A DNA stretch of 11,363 nucleotides, taken from Clostridiales bacterium (lineage in GTDB: Bacteria; Bacillota; Clostridia; Lachnospirales; Lachnospiraceae). The DNA lies in the NCBI GenBank assembly GCA_012512995.1, contig JAAZDA010000061.1, positions 1 through 11,363 on the forward strand, written 5' to 3'. The position numbers and the translations under genes were made by a program. The notes under the pieces were generated by a model. It searched no databases, had not been told where the DNA came from, and saw only the letters and a list, made by a program, of their open reading frames with translations. Shown here in pieces: positions 6,448-11,363 of this stretch; position 1 is the first letter of the stretch; every line of letters starts with the position of its first letter.

Positions 6448-7572
6448 TTACTTGAGTGTGATCATTTCATACTCTCTTGTGCCGAGACCAATCTTCTCTG
6501 CGTGCTCAAGAGTCTCCTTCCAGCGCACATTCGGACTGGTATCTGTGAAGTGATCATGATGGCATTGCCATCCTTCGCTGCTTAGATTATCGCTCAGCAT
6601 ACTGTTGGGAAGAGGCGAGGACTTCTGGCACAGATCGACACAGGCCATGTCGAGCGCTACCGGATCGAATGAGGCGAGCATTCCGATATTGGGAAGGATC
6701 GGCGCATCGTTTGAACCATGACAGTCGCAGTAAGGCGATACATCTACAATAAGGCTTATATGGAAGTTTGGCCTTCCGTTACAGACAGCTGCCGAGTATT
6801 CAGCAATCTTGCAGCCGAGTATTTCTGCAGCATTCTCATTATCATTAGAAATCGCATCGAAAGAGCATGCACCTATGCAGCGACCGCACCCCTTACATTT
6901 GTCGTGATCAATGAAAGCTTTGCCGGTATCATATGATATGGCATCTGAACCGCATTCTTTGGCGCAGCGCCTGCAGCAACGGCAAAGTTCAGTATCTACA
7001 TGTGGCTGGCCCTGATTATGCTGATTCATCTTGCCGGCGCGGCTGCCGCACCCCATTCCGATATTCTTGAGTGCTCCGCCGAAACCGGTCTGCTCATGAC
7101 CTTTGAAGTGAGTGAGACTGATGAAAACATCGGCATCCATTATTGCACGGCCAATATAGGCTTCTTTACAGTATTCACCGTTTGGTACGGGTACAACAAC
7201 ATCATCAGTTCCCCGGAGACCATCGCCTATCAGTATCTGACAGCCTGGGGTCACTGTATTGAATCCGTTTATGTTGGCACAGTCCAGGTGCTCAAGCGCA
7301 TTCTTGCGGCTGCCTGGATAAAGAGTGTTACAGTCGGTAAGGAAGGGCATTCCACCGTATTCTTTTACAACATCAGCGACTGCCTTTGCATAATTAGGGC
7401 GAAGATAGGCGAGATTCCCAAGCTCGCCGAAATGCATCTTTATCGCAACAAATTTCTTCTCCATGTCTATACTGCCAATACCTGCAGCTTTTATAAGACG
7501 CTGAAGTTTAGATGTCAGACTCATCTCATTGTCTGTTCGGAAATCTGTAAAGTATACTTTTGCTTTTTCCAT
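6448..7572 (-). CDS. DUF362 protein with two [4Fe-4S] ferredoxin motifs
   Basis: The DUF362 family is a widespread group of iron-sulfur proteins with no settled biochemical role. The protein has 374 residues. The N-terminal DUF362 part includes IKMHFGE, FLTDCNTLYPGSR and a THFKGHEQTGFGGALKNIGMGCGSR stretch around 154-178. A ferredoxin-like insert follows, with C197-C200-C203-C207 and C226-C229-C232-C236, each CX2CX2CX3C, so two cubane clusters are expected; C199 is an extra cysteine in the first. The C-terminal DUF362 part contains FDPVALDMACVDL. No signal peptide is seen, so it is cytoplasmic. AAGAGG lies 7 bases before the ATG, and a promoter stands at 7620-7649. It is a single gene, convergent with the hypB pair and ending at the shared terminator. 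An electron-transfer or redox-linked role is plausible; the partner is not visible. Confidence 0.93.
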   Translation of the reverse strand: MEKAKVYFTDFRTDNEMSLTSKLQRLIKAAGIGSIDMEKKFVAIKMHFGELGNLAYLRPNYAKAVADVVKEYGGMPFLTDCNTLYPGSRKNALEHLDCANINGFNTVTPGCQILIGDGLRGTDDVVVPVPNGEYCKEAYIGRAIMDADVFISLTHFKGHEQTGFGGALKNIGMGCGSRAGKMNQHNQGQPHVDTELCRCCRRCAKECGSDAISYDTGKAFIDHDKCKGCGRCIGACSFDAISNDNENAAEILGCKIAEYSAAVCNGRPNFHISLIVDVSPYCDCHGSNDAPILPNIGMLASFDPVALDMACVDLCQKSSPLPNSMLSDNLSSEGWQCHHDHFTDTSPNVRWKETLEHAEKIGLGTREYEMITLK

Positions 7573-7619
7573 GTCAGGACCTCTTTGCTATTGTGATTTT
7601 GCTGAATAGCTACCAGATA

Positions 7620-7649
7620 ATTTTAGCACTTATTGTCCGAAAAAAGCAA
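7620..7649 (-). promoter_or_regulatory. Sigma-A type promoter of the DUF362 gene
   Basis: Read on the - strand, TTGCTT (-35) is followed after 18 bases by TAAAAT (-10), with TGC directly before it as an extended -10. The gene start is about 48 bases downstream of the -10. No other convincing pair is seen in this gap. Confidence 0.6.
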
Positions 7650-7678
7650 CTTATTAATAATAAATCAGAAGCCTTCGC

Positions 7679-7780
7679 ATGGTAGGGGCAATGGGGTGGA
7701 AACAGGTTGACGGAATTGCGGATATGGCAAACGGGCATTTGATCCGGGGAATGCTCAAAATGAAAGACAATAAGAAGTAG
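7679..7780 (+). other. Short open frame of 33 residues, possible gene remnant
   Basis: In the 218-base gap between the DUF362 gene and the Ig-like gene, an open + strand frame begins with ATG GTA GGG GCA and ends at a TAG. Its C-terminal part (GHLIRGMLKMKDNKK) reads like the amphipathic, lysine-ended tail of a real protein. No good ribosome site precedes it (only AGGGG 2 bases before the second ATG at 7691). It may be a tiny gene, a decayed gene end, or chance. I do not recognise it. Confidence 0.2.
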
Positions 7781-7790
7781 AGTCATATTA

Positions 7791-8474
7791 TTATCTCAGC
7801 GTGACGGTTATAGATGGCATTGATGAGGCATATAATCCGGAATCGGTAAACTGTGCCGTGAATCTGTAATCTCCGGCTTTCTGAGGATCATAGCCGCGGC
7901 ATATCCATGTAACATTCTCAGGATCAGAATGAGATGAAGTGACATTGGCAGTGGTCGTTGTAAAAACTGCAGTGAGTTGTTTTGGAAAAAGCCCAAGGAG
8001 TTCTTCCTGGCCCGTGCCCGTCGGCATGGTGTATGAAGTAGCTGCAGGAGATGTCACACGCGAAATCTTTGTGTTGTCTGAAAGCACTATTTTGATTACA
8101 GGCTTATTAAGTGCAAGGCTTGAACAGTCTAAATCTGACAGACCGGTCATTTCTGAATCCATCCAGTAGACGCCGGGCGTTGTGCTGTCATAGTATCCGT
8201 TCCATGTAACAGATTCAAGGAAATTCCAAACGTTGTCCCCATCGGTCATCGAAACAACAAGTTTTTCGGGAAGTGTCATAAGCGAGAACGATGTACCTAC
8301 CGGATAATTGTATTCTCTGACATCAGGCGACTGAACTGAAATTACTTTGAATTCGCTGCCGGAAGCCGCACTGGCTATGACAGGAGAGATGGAAAAAGAA
8401 AGAACCATGAGCAGAATAGCCATGACAGATACTCTGATTATTGATATAAGGGACTTTGTATTTACTCTCACCAT
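7791..8474 (-). CDS. Secreted protein with two Ig-like modules
   Basis: This 227-residue protein has a clear Sec signal peptide: basic start, hydrophobic core about 16-32 (VMAILLMVLSFSISPVI), and a likely signal peptidase I site after ASA at 34-36. The mature part holds two related modules, about 43-110 and 126-227. In each, a xLPxxLxV-type strand leads to VTW (89-91; 188-190), then YD and a G-x-Y strand. This is the pattern of Gram-positive Ig-like surface domains (LPxxLxV...VTW...YDPxxxGxYxFTA). The second module is the better match (YDPQKAGDYRFTAQF). No LPXTG motif, C-terminal membrane helix, choline-binding or SLH repeats are present, so it is probably released or held by a partner. Such modules are usually part of much larger proteins; one this short may be an adhesin fragment or a small matrix protein. 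GAGGG lies 6 bases before the ATG. No intrinsic terminator is evident after it. Confidence 0.82.
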   Translation of the reverse strand: MVRVNTKSLISIIRVSVMAILLMVLSFSISPVIASAASGSEFKVISVQSPDVREYNYPVGTSFSLMTLPEKLVVSMTDGDNVWNFLESVTWNGYYDSTTPGVYWMDSEMTGLSDLDCSSLALNKPVIKIVLSDNTKISRVTSPAATSYTMPTGTGQEELLGLFPKQLTAVFTTTTANVTSSHSDPENVTWICRGYDPQKAGDYRFTAQFTDSGLYASSMPSITVTLR

Positions 8475-8542
8475 AACCAGCCCTCAGGACCAGACAATAT
8501 ACACCCGGTCTTAACCACAACATTTTGTGTTCCTAAGAGCCA

Positions 8543-8571
8543 ATGATATACAAGTTGACCGCAAAGGTCAA
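8543..8571 (-). promoter_or_regulatory. Sigma-A type promoter of the Ig-like secreted protein gene
   Basis: On the - strand, TTGACC (-35) and TATCAT (-10) are separated by exactly 17 bases, a strong match to the consensus. The predicted transcript start near 8536 gives a leader of about 60 bases. Confidence 0.7.
8555..8571. promoter_or_regulatory. Inverted repeat over the -35 box, candidate operator
   Basis: TTGACC GCAAA GGTCAA is a perfect 6-base inverted repeat with a 5-base spacer. One arm is the -35 hexamer itself, so a protein bound here would block RNA polymerase. No regulator gene is adjacent. A chance origin is possible because one arm is constrained by the promoter. Confidence 0.35.
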
Positions 8572-8602
8572 GACAGCAAATTCAAGTTTGTAAGAAAATA
8601 AC

Positions 8603-8656
8603 GAAAACCCGCCTGACTTTTATACAAATTTACCAATTCAGTCAAGACGGGTTTTC
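8603..8656 (-). terminator. Terminator-like hairpin after the J-domain gene
   Basis: The arms at 8603-8617 and 8641-8656 pair with a small mismatch (GAAAACCCG with CGGGTTTTC, and TGAC with GTCA) around a 23-base AT-rich loop. On the - strand the second arm ends in TTTTC followed by GTTATTTTC, giving a T-rich tail. It lies about 35 bases past the stop of the J-domain gene. Confidence 0.65.
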
Positions 8657-8688
8657 TGTAATTTTGGATTGTATAGTACTTAAGCTGC

Positions 8689-9507
8689 TTAGAATCTTCC
8701 GTATTGAGCCCCACCAGGTGCACCACAGCACATTGAGCCCCCACAGCACATATTCAAGACCAGATTAATGAGACAAAGACGTATGCACCATGTGGCTGTG
8801 CCGCCTGCAGGCGAGCTGTACCCTGTCTGGCGTGTTTCATACCAGCCCTGACCTGATTGCAGCTGCTGGACAAGATTACGATAATTGACATTGCCGGGCT
8901 CCATCTTTGAGGCTGTCTGTGCGTGCTGGAGAGCAACAACATTATTGCCGAGTCCGGAATTTGCAACAGCGCTGTAATAGTACCATTTTGCAGGGCGCTC
9001 TTTCATGCTGTTAAGTACGTTTACTGCTTCCTGATAATGTCTTGCATTTATAAAGTTTACAGTTGCCTGGAACGCAAGGTCTTCTTCGTTTTCTGTGCCG
9101 TTTGAACGTCCCTGTTGATTCTGGCCTCCATAACTGCCCTGTCCCTGCGAACCATAACCATTCCAGAAATCACCGAAATTGCCCCAGAAATCACCCCAGT
9201 CTCCGTAACCACGGTATTCTCCGCCGTATCCGTTATCACCGTAGCTGCCACCTGCTCCGGAGGATGTATTCTGCCCGTATCCCTGAGAGGAACCTCGATC
9301 AGATGTCGCATAATGGTGCTGCTTCTCATACATTATCTGTTGGTATGCGGTCTGGACTTCTTTGAATTTTTCCTCAGCCTGAGCTTTGTTGGGGTTGTTA
9401 ATGTTGGCATCCGGGTGGTATTTGCGGCTCAGTGTTCTATATGCTTTTTTTATCTCTTCGTCGCTTGCGCTCCTGGAAATGCCAAGCACCTGATATGGAT
9501 CTGACAT
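8689..9507 (-). CDS. J-domain co-chaperone with helical-repeat segment and Cys-rich hydrophobic tail
   Basis: This 272-residue class C J-domain protein should stimulate the ATPase of DnaK and direct it to a particular client or site. The J domain is N-terminal (about 3-62), with PYQVLGI, helix II IKKAYRTLSRKYHPD carrying HPD at 31-33, and helix III-IV FKEVQTAYQQI. Residues 70-137 are a Gly/Ser/Tyr/Asn-rich linker with a Trp/Phe cluster (GDWGDFWGNFGDFWNGYG). Residues 143-218 resemble two TPR-like helix pairs (FQATVNFINARHYQEAVNVL; WYYYSAVANSGLGNNVVALQHA). The tail (240-272) is hydrophobic with cysteine pairs (C241, C245, CCGGSMCCG from 254) and may insert in the membrane or be acylated. No DnaJ zinc-finger or client-binding domains exist, so it is not the general DnaJ. 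The start lies 8 bases after the DUF5685 stop with only a weak ribosome site, so translation is probably coupled. Confidence 0.9.
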   Translation of the reverse strand: MSDPYQVLGISRSASDEEIKKAYRTLSRKYHPDANINNPNKAQAEEKFKEVQTAYQQIMYEKQHHYATSDRGSSQGYGQNTSSGAGGSYGDNGYGGEYRGYGDWGDFWGNFGDFWNGYGSQGQGSYGGQNQQGRSNGTENEEDLAFQATVNFINARHYQEAVNVLNSMKERPAKWYYYSAVANSGLGNNVVALQHAQTASKMEPGNVNYRNLVQQLQSGQGWYETRQTGYSSPAGGTATWCIRLCLINLVLNMCCGGSMCCGAPGGAQYGRF

Positions 9508-9515
9508 ATGATTTG

Positions 9516-10421
9516 TTATTCATCGGCAACGGCATTTGAGCCATTGTCTTCCTTTCCGGCAGTCTTGCTGTTCCATCGTGCCCACACCCCAGAATACAGG
9601 ATGTTGCGCAGAAGTTCAGCATTCTTGATTATAGGCAGGGTCTCAAAACATTTGCAGCATTCAGCCATCATCATGGTAAGCAGTTGTTTTACATATTCAT
9701 AGAACTGATCGGGAACATGATCAGTTGATGATGCATTAACGGAATATCCCATTTGGTCTGCTATTGGAATGAGAGGATTGTATGATCCCGTATTGCGATC
9801 TTTATCCAAGTCATCCCAAGCATCCATTATATAAATAAACTTTCCAAGATAAAAGCCCATTCTGCGGAGAGTGGGTTCCCATTCATCATGTTTGTATGCC
9901 AGGACCTCTGCCATGATCTGACCAAAACAACCACTGACGTTATCAAGAGCAGTGTCGAAATCTTTGGCCGGGTTCTTTTCAAACTCGCTAAGGCGTTTCA
10001 GACTGTCTATTATGATTTCTGTTTTTTCCTTCAGTTCATCAGCAGTCTTTTTGGCGCCGCCCTCAAGCAGCTTTGCGAAGAAGAGTTTCTTATACTTTCT
10101 TTCATCATTCCAATCGTCGATGCATGACCAATATGAAAGAATTGTATTGATCTGTGCGGCGTAATCAGAGTATGGATTCGATATAGTTGCATGCTTTTCA
10201 AACGGGTGTGCAATGCATCTTGTAACGCCGTTCGTTTCTTCCGGTTCATAAAGACCGGTAAGAAGGAGCACAAGGAATGTTGTATCATAACTGAGCGTCA
10301 TTTGTCCAAAAGCTCCGTAGTTTTTCTTGAGATCACGGCAGAGCCCGCAGTAGTATGATTTATAAACATCAAATTCGCGGAACTTCAGTTCCGGCTGATT
10401 TACAACAATATATCCGAACAT
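9516..10421 (-). CDS. DUF5685 family protein with two Asp-rich motifs
   Basis: I recognise this 301-residue protein as DUF5685, an uncharacterised clostridial and actinobacterial family, by its N-terminus (MFGYIVVNQPELKFREFD, then YYCGLCRDLKKNYG and LSYDTTFLVLLLTGLYEP). It is mostly helical with no signal peptide. C25 and C28 form a CXXC; C69 and C100 are further candidates for metal or disulfide roles. Two acidic clusters stand out: IDDWNDE (D102, D103, D106, a DDXXD) and IMDAWDDLDKD (D200, D203, D204, D206, D208). The second lies in LGKFIYIMDAWDDLDKDRNTGSYNP, which resembles the second Asp-rich helix and RGRxYLP stretch of squalene/phytoene synthases. An isoprenoid-synthase-like fold is my inference, not established. 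GAGG lies 4 bases before the ATG. It is the middle gene of a tight operon between a zinc-ribbon membrane protein and a J-domain protein. Confidence 0.88.
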   Translation of the reverse strand: MFGYIVVNQPELKFREFDVYKSYYCGLCRDLKKNYGAFGQMTLSYDTTFLVLLLTGLYEPEETNGVTRCIAHPFEKHATISNPYSDYAAQINTILSYWSCIDDWNDERKYKKLFFAKLLEGGAKKTADELKEKTEIIIDSLKRLSEFEKNPAKDFDTALDNVSGCFGQIMAEVLAYKHDEWEPTLRRMGFYLGKFIYIMDAWDDLDKDRNTGSYNPLIPIADQMGYSVNASSTDHVPDQFYEYVKQLLTMMMAECCKCFETLPIIKNAELLRNILYSGVWARWNSKTAGKEDNGSNAVADE

Positions 10422-10440
10422 ATTACCTCACTGTCTGAAA

Positions 10441-10848
10441 TCAGGATTTCCTGGCAAATTCCTTGCCGCATTTGGGACATCTGACTATGATACGGCCTTT
10501 ACCGCGCGGGATGCGGATCTTCTGGCCGCAGCCGGGGCATTTATATATGTGGTATGTTTTGCCCTGTCTCAGACGATCAGGGATCGAAGTGAACCATGAT
10601 TTGATTCCTGATGTGACAGAGACATACTTTTGATTTTCTTCATAACGCTTTGTGGTATTTCTGGAGAAGACCCGGAAATATTCCCATACCAGAAGAGCAA
10701 GCCCCACAAAATCAAGCCACCAGAGCGAACTTATGAACATTGACAAAATAATCATTATAAAAGCAACAGCGAAAAGAAAACGCCCCAGATAATCAAAGCC
10801 ATATCTTCCATACATCCATCCCGCCATCTTGTTGCGCCAGTTTCTCAT
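10441..10848 (-). CDS. Two-helix membrane protein with C-terminal zinc ribbon
   Basis: This 135-residue protein has a basic aromatic N-terminus (MRNWRNKMAGWMYGRYGFD), two membrane helices at about 22-40 and 43-60, a charged linker, and a zinc ribbon at 103-130. The ribbon has CPGCGQK (C104, C107) and CPKCGKE (C124, C127), 16 residues apart, with a strongly basic knuckle (IRIPRGKGRIIVR) that could bind nucleic acid, lipid head groups or protein. The positive-inside rule places both ends in the cytoplasm. GGAGG lies 4 bases before the ATG. It is the first gene of the operon with DUF5685 and the J-domain gene (19-base gap to the next). Its function is unknown; a membrane anchor or adaptor for the other two is a reasonable guess. 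Confidence 0.85.
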   Translation of the reverse strand: MRNWRNKMAGWMYGRYGFDYLGRFLFAVAFIMIILSMFISSLWWLDFVGLALLVWEYFRVFSRNTTKRYEENQKYVSVTSGIKSWFTSIPDRLRQGKTYHIYKCPGCGQKIRIPRGKGRIIVRCPKCGKEFARKS

Positions 10849-10880
10849 AAATCCTCCAGATTAAAACCCGTAATTATTCA

Positions 10881-10931
10881 GGACAAAGTCGTGACATTTG
10901 TCTGTATATCAGTTAAAGTTTAACGTTGTCC
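10881..10931. promoter_or_regulatory. Palindrome-rich divergent control region
   Basis: The gap between the zinc-ribbon gene and azlC holds several nested symmetric elements: GGACAA (10881-10886) opposite TTGTCC (10926-10931), GACATTTGTC (10893-10902) and the perfect GTTAAAGTTTAAC (10912-10924). Together they suggest a regulator-binding region for one or both divergent genes. AT-rich TATAAAATAAATATAA at 10965-10980 is a likely -10 area for azlC, though no -35 at normal spacing is clear. Confidence 0.35.
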
Positions 10932-11001
10932 GCAGTTTTTGCAAGAAAAGTGCAGGAAAAAGAGTATAAAATAAATATAAACTGATTTCGGAGATATGGA
11001 A

Positions 11002-11363
11002 ATGAGCAAAACTAAATCTGCCTGGCCTGAATATGATGATACAAAGGGCTGGATCATAAGAGGGCTTCAGGATGGAGCCCCAATAGCAATGGGATATTTT
11101 GCTGTTTCATTTGCCCTTGGCATAACAGCAAAGGAAGCCGGGATAAATGCGCTTCAGAGCTCACTTATGTCCATCGGTATGGTGGCGTCAGCCGGAGAAT
11201 ATGCAGCGATAATGCTCATCGGCGCGGGCGCGGGGATAGCGGAAATGATCCTCACTACGCTCGTGATAAATCTGAGGTATTTCCTTATGAGCTGCTCGCT
11301 GACTCAAAAGCTCAGAGAGGATGTTCCCCTCTGGAAACGTTTTGTCCTGGCCTATTGTGTGAC
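11002..11363 (+). CDS. azlC: AzlC-type branched-chain amino acid exporter, 3' end outside the window
   Basis: AzlC is the large subunit of the AzlCD exporter, which expels branched-chain amino acids or analogues such as azaleucine across the cytoplasmic membrane. The first 120 residues are visible and match the family: GLQDGAPIAMGYFAVSFALGI, then ALQSSLMSIGMVASAGEYAA, and the signature NLRYFLMSCSLTQKL near 90-104. About three membrane helices are in view. ATG 11002 is preferred to ATG 10996 because GGAG (10990-10993) is 8 bases before it against only 2 for the other. The frame is open to the window end; a small azlD gene would be expected just downstream. It is divergent from the zinc-ribbon operon. 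Confidence 0.93.
   Translation, partial: MSKTKSAWPEYDDTKGWIIRGLQDGAPIAMGYFAVSFALGITAKEAGINALQSSLMSIGMVASAGEYAAIMLIGAGAGIAEMILTTLVINLRYFLMSCSLTQKLREDVPLWKRFVLAYCV

Noticed and set aside
7000..7596. 198-codon open frame on the + strand opposite the DUF362 gene
   Set aside because: Its translation has no recognisable domain, and the - strand frame is a clear full-length DUF362 protein with ferredoxin motifs, a ribosome site and a promoter. The antisense frame is a by-product of that coding sequence.
7722..7750. Possible terminator GCATT...AATGC after the Ig-like gene
   Set aside because: The stem is only 5 bases with a 10-base loop and no T tract on either strand.
9115..9504. 129-codon open frame on the + strand opposite the J-domain gene
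   Set aside because: It mirrors the Gly/aromatic linker and the J domain of the real gene; the - strand HPD motif and operon context settle the coding strand.
1..11363. CRISPR arrays, tRNA or rRNA genes, insertion sequences, phage genes
   Set aside because: No regularly spaced repeats, cloverleaf-like sequence, transposase or integrase coding, or terminal inverted repeats could be seen on either strand.

Overview
The window looks like chromosomal DNA of a Gram-positive anaerobe of the Clostridia, most likely a gut or rumen Lachnospiraceae. This is inferred from moderate GC, strong GGAGG-type ribosome binding sites, a DUF5685 protein, a bacterial UDPGP-type pyrophosphorylase, DUF362 ferredoxin-like proteins and sigma-A style promoters. 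I see no mobile element, CRISPR array, tRNA or rRNA.

Region 1 (1-6350, + strand) is a close-packed run of seven genes, probably one transcript or a few overlapping ones. In order they are a family 4 glycosyltransferase (its start lies before the window), a radical SAM/SPASM protein, tryptophanyl-tRNA synthetase (trpS), a UAP1/AGX1-like UDP-sugar pyrophosphorylase, a small membrane protein, and two tandem overlapping HypB-like GTPase genes. The glycosyltransferase, radical SAM protein and pyrophosphorylase suggest synthesis or modification of a surface glycan. TrpS is housekeeping. The HypB pair points to nickel or other metal delivery, but no hydrogenase or other hyp gene is visible. The run ends at a strong bidirectional terminator (6387-6416).

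Region 2 (6448-8474, - strand) holds two single genes. One is a DUF362 protein with two [4Fe-4S] ferredoxin motifs, with a good promoter at 7620-7649. The other is a small secreted protein with two Ig-like modules, whose promoter (8543-8571) carries a perfect inverted repeat over its -35 box. A 34-codon open frame of unknown status lies between them.

Region 3 (8603-10848, - strand) is a compact three-gene operon: a two-helix membrane protein with a C-terminal zinc ribbon, a DUF5685 protein, and a J-domain protein with a Gly/aromatic linker, a helical-repeat segment and a Cys-rich hydrophobic tail. It ends at a hairpin. This is the most interesting part of the window. The DUF5685 protein carries two Asp-rich motifs laid out like those of class I isoprenoid synthases, in an operon with an Hsp70 co-chaperone and a membrane zinc ribbon.

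Region 4 (10849-11363) is a divergent intergenic region with several small palindromes, followed by the start of an AzlC-type branched-chain amino acid exporter that runs off the end.
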